Positions 39,057 through 48,367 of a stretch of DNA of 64,000 nucleotides are shown here, piece after piece (position 1 is the first letter of the stretch; each line of letters opens with the position of its first letter). The notes under the pieces are model-generated. The model worked only from the letters and a program-made list of their open reading frames with translations, had not been told where the DNA came from and searched no databases. Source of the stretch: Methylococcus sp. (lineage in GTDB: Bacteria; Pseudomonadota; Gammaproteobacteria; Methylococcales; Methylococcaceae). The stretch spans positions 20,988 through 84,987 of the forward strand of contig JAQTYA010000003.1 of NCBI GenBank assembly GCA_028688525.1, given 5' to 3'. Both the position numbers and the translations under genes were made by a program.

Positions 39057-40027
39057 CTGCGCACCTCCAGGGATTTTGCGGCCAATAGCGGGAAGAGCAA
39101 GGTCAGGGCCAAGGCGTAGAACACGCCGGACAAATCCTGCTTCGGTATTTTTTCGAAATAGCGCAAGGGCTGATTGGCCAGCCGCTCGACATCGGCAATG
39201 GCGTCTTCGACCGCCTGCGGATTTTCAGCCTCGTAGGCCGTGTAAGGCACGCCTAGGCTTTGGAAATACTGGTGCAGCAGATACTCGGACGAGGCGTTTT
39301 CGCTGCTTCCCGTCGGCGCCCGGCCCAGCGCCGCACTGTTCTTGCTGCGCAGGTAAATCCAGTGCAGCCGGGCTTGGTTGTCCTGGAACCATTGCCGGAG
39401 CAGGTCTTGCGACTCGTCTTCGATGCGGGTGGCGCCGTCGGATACCAGCAGGACGATGCGGGCGCCCGTGACCGGCTTGCCGTTGAAGAAATCCAGCGCC
39501 ATGGCGAGACCGGGGGCGATGTTGGTGATGCCATGGCCGCGGTCGCCGATACTGTCGATGGCGGCCAGCACCGCCTCGCGGTCCTGAGTCAGAGGCATGA
39601 CATAGCGCGGCGCGGCGCTGAAGCCGACCATGGCGAACAGGTCGTCGCTGCGCCGCTGCACGAAATCCGCGAGCAACCGGCGGGCGACGGCGTTCTTGGA
39701 TTCCCCGGAGGTGCCGCCGAGGTAACGTCCGGAGAAGTTCTCGTTCATGCTGCTGCTGCGGTCCATGAGCAGGACGATGTGGGCCCCGGTGCCCAGCCGC
39801 TCCTCCCATTGCTCGAGGGCGTAGGGCCGGGCGACGCCTGCGGCGAGCGCCAGCAGAGCCAGAGAGGCGAACGCGCGTAGCCCGCGGTCGAGGGCGGCGG
39901 ACAGCCGGTCTTCCGGAATCATCGTTGCACTGGAATAATCCGCCGTCGGCTGGCCGGAGCGGAGCCAGGGCAATAGCGCGCCGGCGGCCAGCAGCAGCCA
40001 CCAGGGCGAGGCGAACCCGAAGCTCAT
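39050..40027 (-). CDS. mxaC: vWA protein MxaC-like
   Basis: HIVLLMDRSSSMNENF; BatA-like TM/vWA/TM layout. Confidence 0.8.
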   Translation of the reverse strand: MSFGFASPWWLLLAAGALLPWLRSGQPTADYSSATMIPEDRLSAALDRGLRAFASLALLALAAGVARPYALEQWEERLGTGAHIVLLMDRSSSMNENFSGRYLGGTSGESKNAVARRLLADFVQRRSDDLFAMVGFSAAPRYVMPLTQDREAVLAAIDSIGDRGHGITNIAPGLAMALDFFNGKPVTGARIVLLVSDGATRIEDESQDLLRQWFQDNQARLHWIYLRSKNSAALGRAPTGSSENASSEYLLHQYFQSLGVPYTAYEAENPQAVEDAIADVERLANQPLRYFEKIPKQDLSGVFYALALTLLFPLLAAKSLEVRRW

Positions 40028-40917
40028 GACGGCCGGCGCTCCAGCAGCCGGGCCCGGCGGGCGAGCTTCAGGCAATGGGCGTATGCGTCGCCGTCCGCAT
40101 CTTCGGCGAAAAACACCCGGCGCGACAAGGCGAAGAATTCGTCCAGTTCGCCGCGGATGCCGGCGAATTGGGGATGGCGGCCGAGGAAGCTTTCCAAACC
40201 GTTGCCGAATATGGCCTCACCGGCGGTTTCGTTCAGCGCCCGATGCAGGATCAGACAGGCCGCTTGGCCGGGGGAGGGCTGGCTCGCCGCCCGTTGCAGA
40301 TCGCGGCAGGCGCGGCGGAAAGGCAGCGGTCCGGCGAACATCGGCAGCAGTCCCCGCATCCACAGCAGGTAGAGCAGCCCGGCGCCGGCCGCGATTAGGC
40401 TCAGGGCAAGCCATTTCCCGTACGGGGAGATCGGTAGGGTCTCTGCCGGACGCAGGGGACGGACAGCTACTTTTTCGTCGGGAATGCCGGGCGGGATCAA
40501 GGGCATGAAGCTGACCGGCAGCGCCGGCGCCTCGACGTCCGGCGCGCCGCCGGCGCCTTCGAAGCGCAGCCGCAGCGGCGGAAGCTCGGCGGTTTCCGGT
40601 CCGCGCAAGCCGTAGAACACTTGATAGGTGAAGCGGATGCGGGTTTGCTCCTCGTTCGAATCCGTTTCCACCTTGCGGATTTCCGCCCAGTCGCTGAGTG
40701 CGCCGGGCGCGGGGAGCGAGGCGGGATCGATGCGGACGCCGGGGCCGGTAGACACGAGAACGTCGCGCACGATCAGATCGCCCATGGTGTGGGTGGCGGC
40801 GTGATCGTCCTGGCTTTCGAACCTGGCCGGTGCGGCCGCGTCGTTGGCGTTCATCAGCAGCGCGAAGGCCGCGGCGGTGGAGAGAATGATGGCCAGCGGT
40901 AGGGCGAACTTGCGCAT
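40024..40917 (-). CDS. mxaA: MxaA-like methanol dehydrogenase maturation protein
   Basis: Signal peptide, single C-terminal TM; operon position between mxaS and mxaC. Confidence 0.75.
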   Translation of the reverse strand: MRKFALPLAIILSTAAAFALLMNANDAAAPARFESQDDHAATHTMGDLIVRDVLVSTGPGVRIDPASLPAPGALSDWAEIRKVETDSNEEQTRIRFTYQVFYGLRGPETAELPPLRLRFEGAGGAPDVEAPALPVSFMPLIPPGIPDEKVAVRPLRPAETLPISPYGKWLALSLIAAGAGLLYLLWMRGLLPMFAGPLPFRRACRDLQRAASQPSPGQAACLILHRALNETAGEAIFGNGLESFLGRHPQFAGIRGELDEFFALSRRVFFAEDADGDAYAHCLKLARRARLLERRPS

Positions 40918-40926
40918 GGTGCCGGA

Positions 40927-41766
40927 TCAGGTCTCGTAAAAATACCGGGTCAGCGCCTCCGCATCGAAGCGCCCTTCGAGAAAGAAGGGCTCGCGGGCGC
41001 CGTGGCGGGCCGCCAGTTCGATCAATCGCTCCCGCCGTGCCCGGAAGGTTTCCCGGAACCGCAGTTTGAGGCTGGGCCGCATGAACAACCGCCGTTGCCG
41101 GCCGGTTTCCGGATCCCGCAGATGGATCAGCCCCCAATCCGGCAGCGACTCGTACTCAGCGGGGCTCCAGACGGCGACCGGCACCACGTCGTGAGGCCGC
41201 AGCGCATCGAGCAGGATTTCGAGGAAAGAATCGTCCAGGTGGAAATCCGAAACCAGGAGCACCAAGGCTTTGCCGCGGCCGAGGTGCGGAATCGCCTCGC
41301 CCAAGGCGGAGGCGTTGCGGCTAGATGGCCGGATCTTGGCGAGGCTTTCGGCCGTATCGGAGGGCAATCCGCCCTTGTGCCAGCGCAGCGGCAGGCTGAG
41401 GTCCCAACGGATGGCCTCGCCGCAGACGATGAGGCCGAAAGGATCGCCGCTACGGTAGGCGGAATAGGCCGCGGCCGCGGCGAGTTCGGCCAGCATCTGC
41501 GGCTTGCCCGCGAAGTTCATCGAGGCCGACAGGTCTGCGAGAACGAACACCGGGATCGCACTGCGCTGGCGGAAGGTCTTCACCATGAGCTGTCCGAAGG
41601 GATCGTTCAGAGTGGCGTGGGCGTCGATGTTGCGCGGGTCCGGGAAGGTCGCGAGCGGCACGTGGCCTGCGAATTCGTAGCCGCCCCCGGTTTGGTGGCT
41701 GGCGTGGCGGCCGGGATGCGCCCCGCTGGCGCGCCAGCGGACCCGGTAGTGGAACTCCGGGATCAC
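40927..41766 (-). CDS. mxaS: DUF58 protein MxaS-like
   Basis: PVFVLADLSASMNFAGK; GTG start overlapping the mxaR stop. Confidence 0.8.
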   Translation of the reverse strand: MIPEFHYRVRWRASGAHPGRHASHQTGGGYEFAGHVPLATFPDPRNIDAHATLNDPFGQLMVKTFRQRSAIPVFVLADLSASMNFAGKPQMLAELAAAAAYSAYRSGDPFGLIVCGEAIRWDLSLPLRWHKGGLPSDTAESLAKIRPSSRNASALGEAIPHLGRGKALVLLVSDFHLDDSFLEILLDALRPHDVVPVAVWSPAEYESLPDWGLIHLRDPETGRQRRLFMRPSLKLRFRETFRARRERLIELAARHGAREPFFLEGRFDAEALTRYFYET

Positions 41767-42791
41767 GGCGCCGCGACCTTCTGGCGGATGCCGTCCAGGA
41801 GTTCGTCGATCAGCGCCGTCCGCCGCAGTTCGTACACCGGGTTGAAGAACACGCGGTGGGCGATGGTCTCGCGGAAGATGCCGTGAATGTCTTCCGGCAC
41901 GACGTACTCGCGGCCGTCCAGCCAGGCGGCGACCCTGGCGGCGCGCATCATCATGCTCACGCCGCGGGCACTGGCTCCGGCCAGGATCAGCCGGTCCATG
42001 TCGATGCCATCCAGCTTGACCCCGTAGTCGGCCGGGCGGCGGGTGGCCTCCCACAGGTCCAGCGCGTACTGCTGCAAGGTCTCGCTGGCCGTAACCGATT
42101 GCTGGATGACGGGCGCGATCTGCGGGATTTCGCGGTAGGGCAGGAGGCCCGGCGTCAGGCCGTCGAGCAATCGGTCGGCGTCGTGGAACTTAGGATCGAA
42201 CATCAGGGCGCGGCGCAAAGCCGGGTCGGCCGGGGTTTCGATGTGCAGTTCCATCATGAAGCGGTCGCGCGCCGCCGAGGGGATCTCGAAGGTTTCCTCC
42301 TTCTCCACCCGGTTGCGGTCGGCGAAGACCTGCAGGTAGGGGAAGAAATGCTCGCGGTTGAAGGCGCTCACGGCGTGCTCGGCCATGATCCGCAGCAGCA
42401 GCGAATGCACCTGCGGGCGGGCGCGGTTGACCTCGTTGAAGAAGAAGACCGAGAGCTCCTCGCCGTGCTTGAGCACCGGGCCGGGATCGACCTGCGGCTT
42501 GCCGAGCTCGTTGATGTAAGTGTGGTAGACCAGGTCGTTCGGCATCAGGTCGATGGTGCCCTCGACGCGCTCGTAGGCGCCTCCTAGGCAGCGCGCTACG
42601 GCGCGCAGCAAAGTGGTCTTGCCGACGCCGACGTCGCCTTCGAGCATCACGTGGCCGCGGGCGAACACGGCGATAAGAATGTGGCGGATCGGCTGGTCCA
42701 GCCCGATCACGGCCTTTCCGACTTCGTGCTCGAAGCTCAGCGCACGCTGGCGCCAGTCGGCGAGTTGGGTGTGTTTCAGATCAGCGGACAT
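41763..42791 (-). CDS. mxaR: MoxR-family AAA+ ATPase MxaR-like
   Basis: VMLEGDVGVGKTTLLRAVAR; FFNEVNRARPQVHSLLLRIMAE. Confidence 0.85.
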   Translation of the reverse strand: MSADLKHTQLADWRQRALSFEHEVGKAVIGLDQPIRHILIAVFARGHVMLEGDVGVGKTTLLRAVARCLGGAYERVEGTIDLMPNDLVYHTYINELGKPQVDPGPVLKHGEELSVFFFNEVNRARPQVHSLLLRIMAEHAVSAFNREHFFPYLQVFADRNRVEKEETFEIPSAARDRFMMELHIETPADPALRRALMFDPKFHDADRLLDGLTPGLLPYREIPQIAPVIQQSVTASETLQQYALDLWEATRRPADYGVKLDGIDMDRLILAGASARGVSMMMRAARVAAWLDGREYVVPEDIHGIFRETIAHRVFFNPVYELRRTALIDELLDGIRQKVAAP

Positions 42792-42825
42792 GGCGAATCC
42801 GGAAAGTACAGGGTCTCAAAACGAG

Positions 42826-42850
42826 CGATGCCCGGCGGCACCGGGCATCG
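42826..42850 (-). terminator. Stem-loop between upstream ORF and mxaR; possible attenuator
   Basis: cgatgcccgg-cggca-ccgggcatcg 10-bp perfect stem; minus strand continues CTCGTTTTG. Confidence 0.5.
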
Positions 42851-42877
42851 GAGTATCGTTAGGGCGAACCGGAGCCC

Positions 42878-43204
42878 TCAGCTCTTCTGTTCGGCAGCGA
42901 TGAGGTCGTCGAAACGCTTCAGCTGGTAACGGGTGAATTCTATCAACTGGTAACCCACGTCGAAGACAAGCTTGTACAGGGCAGGGGCGAGGTAGACCTT
43001 GTAGCCGACGAAGCCCAAGGCGCCGATGCCAACCAGCGCGGCGATGGCCGTGGGAAAGCCGATGCCCGCGAAGATGCGGATGACCTGGAATAGGATGTCC
43101 AGCGGCAGCAGGATCAGCAGCCCGGCATAGACCAGAATGATGAAGCTGAAGAACACGAAAGTGACGAACTTGAATACATAAGCCAATATCAGGTTGATTT
43201 TCAT
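42878..43204 (-). CDS. Small hypothetical membrane protein
   Basis: MKINLILAYVFKFVTFVFFSFIILVYAG...; several hydrophobic segments. Confidence 0.6.
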   Translation of the reverse strand: MKINLILAYVFKFVTFVFFSFIILVYAGLLILLPLDILFQVIRIFAGIGFPTAIAALVGIGALGFVGYKVYLAPALYKLVFDVGYQLIEFTRYQLKRFDDLIAAEQKS

Positions 43205-43391
43205 ATATTTTGCCCTTCCCGGGTTTTTCTAATTAAAAGCCTCTGCCGCGTGTGCTCCGGTTGCCGGAACGCGGATCGCAATGGCAGCGCGCGCCGGGAG
43301 TGGGACACAACCTCAAAATGCGCGGCATTTTAGCACAGCCCGATTTCCCCGGCGCCTCGTCCGCTGCGCGGCTCGAAATTCAGATGGAAAA

Positions 43392-43415
43392 AAACAGGCC
43401 CCGCAGGGCCTGTTT
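43392..43415 (-). terminator. Rho-independent terminator of the cold-shock gene
   Basis: aaacaggccc-cgca-gggcctgttt followed by a T-run on the minus strand. Confidence 0.85.
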
Positions 43416-43438
43416 CCGAAAACGGTCGGTTCGAAAAA

Positions 43439-43648
43439 TCAGACCAGGCTGACTTGATCGGCCTGCGGTCCTTTAGCGCCCTGGACTTCGACGAAACTGA
43501 CCCGCTGGCCTTCCTTCAAGGTCTTGAAGCCTTCGCCCTGGATGGAACGGAAGTGGACGAACAAATCGGCGCCGCTTTCACGCTGAATGAAGCCGTATCC
43601 TTTCGTTTCATTGAACCATTTAACGGTTCCCTGCTGAACTTGACTCAT
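43439..43648 (-). CDS. Cold-shock protein, CspA family
   Basis: [30 protein letters not shown]. Confidence 0.95.
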   Translation of the reverse strand: MSQVQQGTVKWFNETKGYGFIQRESGADLFVHFRSIQGEGFKTLKEGQRVSFVEVQGAKGPQADQVSLV

Positions 43649-43758
43649 CTCTCATCTCTCAGTGTGGATCGCGAGCCCAGTACCGGGCTCAGGTTTTCCG
43701 CCGCCGTAGGCGACGACCGGGTGAACTGGGTAGCAGGAGAGCGATGGAGCATGAGGCT

Positions 43759-44571
43759 TTACCGGGAAGGGTACCGCGCTGAATCCACTGCCGCGTTTCC
43801 CAATACGCAGTCGGGGGTAGAATACCGAAGCGATTTCAGCTTTTCAAACCCTATACCGCCGCTTTCGATGCGGGCTCGGCCCCAGTAAAACCGCGCGTTG
43901 GCCGCCCGGACGGTGACCGCTGCGCTGAAGCCTTCCCGTAGCGGAAGTTCGGCGAGCGACCAGTCTTCGGCAGTGCCCAGATCGGCCGGGACGTCTAGCC
44001 AGAGCGGCGGGCCTTCGAGGCTGGATACGCAATGCTGCAGCCCTAGCACGATGCCGCGCCCAGAGGCCTTGCCCAGCGCCTCCTTGCGCACCCAGAAACG
44101 GAAGAAGCCGTGCGCCTTTTCGGCGCTGGAGAGTCGCTCGAGTTCAGCGTACTCGCAAGGCGCGAGGCATCGCTGCGCCAAGGCATCCAGGCGATCCAGC
44201 CGGCGCCAGGCCTCGACGTCGGCGCCCACCGGCGCGCTCTGCGCCAAAGCGAGAGTGATTTCGTCGCCGGAATGGCTGAGATTGAACTCCAGACCGGTGG
44301 AACCCTCGAGCGAGGGTTTGCCGTAGTCGCCGAAGCTGAATTCTAGGGAAGCGGGGTCGCGGCCGAGATACCGGCTCAGCACGCCGCGCAGGATGACTCG
44401 TCCGGTTAGGAATTGAGCTCTAGCGGCGGGCGTGCCGAGGCGCTCCATGCGTGCCGTTTCTTCGGCGGAAAGCCAGCTCCGCTGCGACGGCAGGGTTTGT
44501 TCCACGGCCCCCTGCCAAATATGGACTTCGTTCCGGCCAAGGTCCGCTGGGGAAGGCTGGCGGGTCAGCAC
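43759..44571 (-). CDS. 4'-phosphopantetheinyl transferase, Sfp type
   Basis: LEFNLSHSGDEITLALAQSAPVGADVEAWRR; FFRFWVRKEALGKASGRG. Confidence 0.88.
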   Translation of the reverse strand: MLTRQPSPADLGRNEVHIWQGAVEQTLPSQRSWLSAEETARMERLGTPAARAQFLTGRVILRGVLSRYLGRDPASLEFSFGDYGKPSLEGSTGLEFNLSHSGDEITLALAQSAPVGADVEAWRRLDRLDALAQRCLAPCEYAELERLSSAEKAHGFFRFWVRKEALGKASGRGIVLGLQHCVSSLEGPPLWLDVPADLGTAEDWSLAELPLREGFSAAVTVRAANARFYWGRARIESGGIGFEKLKSLRYSTPDCVLGNAAVDSARYPSR

Positions 44572-45983
44572 GGTTCGGGCTCGTAGAAGCCGTAACTGTT
44601 GCGGCCCCGGTTTTTGGCGCGGTACATGGCTTTGTCCGCCTTGCGAATCAGCTCATCGAGGTCGTCCGTGCCGTCGGCAGGTACGATTTCTATGCCGATG
44701 CTGGCACCGAGCCGGATCTGGTTGCCGGCGGGCAAAGCTAGGGCGGCGATGCCGGAGATGACCGCCTCGGCCAGCGTTGCGGCCTCCGCCGCCGCTGCGT
44801 TGTGCAGAATGATGATGAATTCGTCCCCGCCCAGCCGGGCCACGGTATCCGAACTGCGGACGCTGCTGCTTATGAAGCGGGCTACGGCGCGTAGCGCTTC
44901 GTCACCGGCTTGATGTCCGAAGGTGTCGTTCACGGCTTTGAAACCGTCCAGATCAATCAGCAGGAGTGCGATATCACCCTGGCCGTGACGGGTGCCTTCC
45001 CGCGCGTGAGCATAGCGCTCGCGTACCAGGTGGCGATTTCCTAGGCCCGTCAGCGGATCGGACATCGCGATGCTACGGTGATGCTCGATTTCTCGGGCGA
45101 GGCGGCGTTCTATCCGGCGCGAGCGCAAGCCCGTGACGAGTAAGAAAATCAGGGAGAGAGCTGACACTCCCGTCAGGATGGCCACGAGCCATAGCGTGCG
45201 TTTTTCGGCCGAAGCGATGGCATTGCCGACGCCGAACCATTTGTCGTAGATTTCGTCGTAGTGCCCGCTGTTTTGCAGCGCCGCAAGGCCCTCGTTGATC
45301 AGGGCGAGGATGGGCTCGTGGCCTTTGGCAAGGGCCAAGCATTTCCGGGTCGGGAACAGCGGTTCTCCGACTGCGTCGAGGTCGTCGATGCGGTATTCGC
45401 GAAGGAGGTAAAGGCCTTGGAGATAAGCCAGGAGCGCGGCGTCGTATCGGCCGGCACTGAGTCCCCGCAAGGCGGCGTCCGGGGTGGCGGCGGCCAGTAC
45501 GGGAATGTGCCGCTTGCTTAGGAAATCGTGCATCAGATCGCTGCTTTGCACGACGATGCGTTTTCCGGCGGCCTGTTCCAGGCTCTGGAGCCCTGAATCC
45601 TTGCGCACGAACAAGCGGTGGTGCACTTGCAGGTAGGGATGGGAGAAATCCACTCGGCGGGCTCGGTCGACGGAACGGAACATGCCGACCACACCGTCGA
45701 TTCGCTGCTGGTCCAGTTCGGTGCGCAAGGCTTCCCAAAGGCCCGTGTGGATGCGCACCTTCAAGCCCATGAGTTCGGTAGCAGCCTGCGCCACCTCCAC
45801 GTCGAAGCCGGCAGGCTCGCCGTAGCCGTCGACGAACTGGTAAGGCGGATAGCTGACGTCGCTGCCGAGAGTCAAGACAAAGTCCGCCGGCCGCTGGCTT
45901 TCGGCAGCCCGCGCAGGGAGCGGTATCGCTCCGAACCACATTGAAACCGATAGAATTGCGAGCCGTTTCAACCGCACTCCCAC
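44565..45983 (-). CDS. Periplasmic amino-acid-binding-like sensor (SBP_bac_3) + TM + GGDEF diguanylate cyclase
   Basis: DVSYPPYQFVDGYGEPAGFDVEVAQA; RSSDTVARLGGDEFIIIL (RxxD I-site + GGDEF). Confidence 0.88.
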   Translation of the reverse strand: MGVRLKRLAILSVSMWFGAIPLPARAAESQRPADFVLTLGSDVSYPPYQFVDGYGEPAGFDVEVAQAATELMGLKVRIHTGLWEALRTELDQQRIDGVVGMFRSVDRARRVDFSHPYLQVHHRLFVRKDSGLQSLEQAAGKRIVVQSSDLMHDFLSKRHIPVLAAATPDAALRGLSAGRYDAALLAYLQGLYLLREYRIDDLDAVGEPLFPTRKCLALAKGHEPILALINEGLAALQNSGHYDEIYDKWFGVGNAIASAEKRTLWLVAILTGVSALSLIFLLVTGLRSRRIERRLAREIEHHRSIAMSDPLTGLGNRHLVRERYAHAREGTRHGQGDIALLLIDLDGFKAVNDTFGHQAGDEALRAVARFISSSVRSSDTVARLGGDEFIIILHNAAAAEAATLAEAVISGIAALALPAGNQIRLGASIGIEIVPADGTDDLDELIRKADKAMYRAKNRGRNSYGFYEPEPC

Positions 45984-46192
45984 AGGGGTTTTTCAAGAGC
46001 GATCCCCTTGACGGTCTCAGCATGCAGGATCGCGATGGATGGAACCTCAAGAGGGGGAGCGAACCGCAAAGATGCCGGTATGCGTCCGGCGGGTTCAGCC
46101 GATACCATTGTATTTCGGGGCGAGATAAAAGGCGAGCTTGTTTAGCGTTGCCGTAATCCGGAGGATACTCCCCTCGATCCACGGACCTGTCC

Positions 46193-47458
46193 ATGATGAC
46201 CGACGCTAAGTCGCCTTCCCTGCATTCCCGTATCATCCTCGCCGGCCTGATCGGCAACGTGATGGAATGGTACGACTTCGCCGTTTACGGCTATTTCGCC
46301 GGCGCGATCGGCAAGCTGTTTTTCCCGGCGGACGATCCAGCGGTTTCTCTGATCGCCTCGTTCGGCGCATTCGCCGCCGGCTTCCTGGTCCGGCCGATCG
46401 GCGGCTTGCTGTTCGGCCGGATCGGCGACCGGGTTGGTCGCCAGCAGGCACTGACCTGGTCGGTCATCGCCATGGCCGTGCCTACGGTGCTCATGGCTTT
46501 CCTGCCAACCTACGGGAGCATAGGCGTGGCGGCGCCGATCGCCATCGTGCTTCTCCGTATCGTGCAAGGTCTGTCGGTGGGCGGTGAATTCACCAACTCG
46601 CTGGTGTTCCTGGTCGAACATGCGCCGCGCGATCGCCGGGCATTCACCGCGGTATGGGGAAGCTGGGGCGCTTCCGCCGGTATCCTGCTGGGTTCAGGCG
46701 TCGGCGATGTCCTGACGCATCTCTTGAGCGATGCGCAAATCCTGAGCTGGGGCTGGCGCCTGCCGTTTGTCGCGGGTGGTTTTGTGGCGCTGACCGGTTA
46801 TCTTGTCCGGCAGGGCTTGCATCCGCAAGCGCCCGGCGCCGAACCGGCGAGCCCGGTACAGGAGGCCTTTAGCCAACACAAGCGGGCGATGCTGCGAGTC
46901 GCGATGCTGAACCTGGGTTTCGGTGTCGGCTTCTACACCGCCTTCATCTATGCCGTGAGCTATATCAAGGAGATCGACCATCTACCCGCAGGCACGGTAT
47001 TCAACCTCAACACCTGGGCCATGGCCTTGCTGCTGGTGCTGCTGCCCGCCGCCGCTTGGGCCTCCGACCGGCTTGGGCGCAGGCCGGTGCTGATCGCAGG
47101 TTTCGGACTGCTGGTATTCGGCGCCATCCCCTTGTTCCAGCTCATCCATTCCTCCGACCCTTTCACTATTTTCATAGGCGAAGCCGGGTTTGCGCTGATC
47201 GTTGGCTTGATCAGCGGCGGCATCGTCGCCACGAATGTCGAGCTGATCCCGCCGGAGGTCCGCTGTACCGGCCTTGCTTTCGCCTACAACGCGGCGGTGG
47301 GTTGTTTCGGCGGCAGCACGCCGCTGATTGCCGCCTGGCTGATCGATTCGACCGGCGATCCGATCACCCCCGCGTACTGGATAGCTGCGACCGCGACGGT
47401 GTCGCTGGTCACGATCCTGATATTTGTGCGCGAGTTCCATTTCCATATGCCGCGCTAA
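46193..47458 (+). CDS. MFS transporter, MHS (ProP-like) family
   Basis: GNVMEWYDFAVYGYFAGAIGKLFFP; GRIGDRVGRQQAL. Confidence 0.88.
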   Translation: MMTDAKSPSLHSRIILAGLIGNVMEWYDFAVYGYFAGAIGKLFFPADDPAVSLIASFGAFAAGFLVRPIGGLLFGRIGDRVGRQQALTWSVIAMAVPTVLMAFLPTYGSIGVAAPIAIVLLRIVQGLSVGGEFTNSLVFLVEHAPRDRRAFTAVWGSWGASAGILLGSGVGDVLTHLLSDAQILSWGWRLPFVAGGFVALTGYLVRQGLHPQAPGAEPASPVQEAFSQHKRAMLRVAMLNLGFGVGFYTAFIYAVSYIKEIDHLPAGTVFNLNTWAMALLLVLLPAAAWASDRLGRRPVLIAGFGLLVFGAIPLFQLIHSSDPFTIFIGEAGFALIVGLISGGIVATNVELIPPEVRCTGLAFAYNAAVGCFGGSTPLIAAWLIDSTGDPITPAYWIAATATVSLVTILIFVREFHFHMPR

Positions 47459-47461
47459 GCC

Positions 47462-48367
47462 TTGAATCTTCCCTCACTCGCTCCTGGCTTGCTGCGCGAC
47501 CGCATCGGCGGGTGGACGGCACGCTGGCGCCAAGGAGCGCTCGCCGATGCACAATGCGCTGCCGGCTATTTTCTAATCTGGCAGATCGCGCTGCACGGTA
47601 GCCGGTTCGCTTCGCGCAGGAGCCGCTTCGACGCCAGACCGGGGCTAGAAGACTGGCTGGCGCAATTGGAAGGCTTGGCGGGAGAAAACTTGAGCGCCGC
47701 CTTGGACGATCGTCTGTTGCGCTATCAGTTCCGCTGCGTGACTCCGGCGGTGCCCGTGGCTTTGCGGGCCTGGCTTCAGGGCCGCTGGGCACTGCGTCTG
47801 ACCGAGAGGATTCCCGCACCGCGGGACGTTCTGGCCATGCAGGTCGGAGGCGAGCGGCCGGTGACGATGCTGGCCGAGTATCCCAGGATGCTGGGTCCGG
47901 TGCTGTCCAAGGCCAACGGTTTCGATTTTTTCCTGCACGATTTGGAACATGCCTACAAATTTTTCGGCGACCCGTTGATGCATGCCGGACAGCGCGGGTT
48001 CTTTGCCGCCATCTCGGCAGCGCTCGATCGGGGTTGCTTTGCCGACTGCCTGGCCGACGCGGAATTCTCGGCGCGTTTCGATTATCTGGTGAGCGACATG
48101 AATACCCACATCGTCCACAGCCTTCAATATTTGCGCGCTATCTTGATCGAAAGGCAGTTGCGGCAGGAGGGCAAGCGGATGGACGAGCATTTGTCCGGCA
48201 CGGGCCGGGCCTCTGTGTCCGAGCGCCTGGCGGCGCTGGCCGAACTGTGGCATCTCCCCCCGGCGGCTCGATCGGCCTGGATTGCTCTGGCCGACGGCGG
48301 GCTGACGGCTGCCGATGCCGCAGAGGTCGAGCAAGCCATGCTTGCCGGCGCCGGCAATTTTCTTTGA
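47462..48367 (+). CDS. Hypothetical protein with HDLEHAYKFF motif
   Basis: Open TTG-start ORF tightly upstream of pta. Confidence 0.6.
   Translation: MNLPSLAPGLLRDRIGGWTARWRQGALADAQCAAGYFLIWQIALHGSRFASRRSRFDARPGLEDWLAQLEGLAGENLSAALDDRLLRYQFRCVTPAVPVALRAWLQGRWALRLTERIPAPRDVLAMQVGGERPVTMLAEYPRMLGPVLSKANGFDFFLHDLEHAYKFFGDPLMHAGQRGFFAAISAALDRGCFADCLADAEFSARFDYLVSDMNTHIVHSLQYLRAILIERQLRQEGKRMDEHLSGTGRASVSERLAALAELWHLPPAARSAWIALADGGLTAADAAEVEQAMLAGAGNFL

Noticed and set aside
37579-42791. Initial reading as a generic Bat aerotolerance operon
   Set aside because: Gene order and the MxaA/MxaK-type intermediates fit mxaRSACKL better, although the generic possibility is retained as a refuting test
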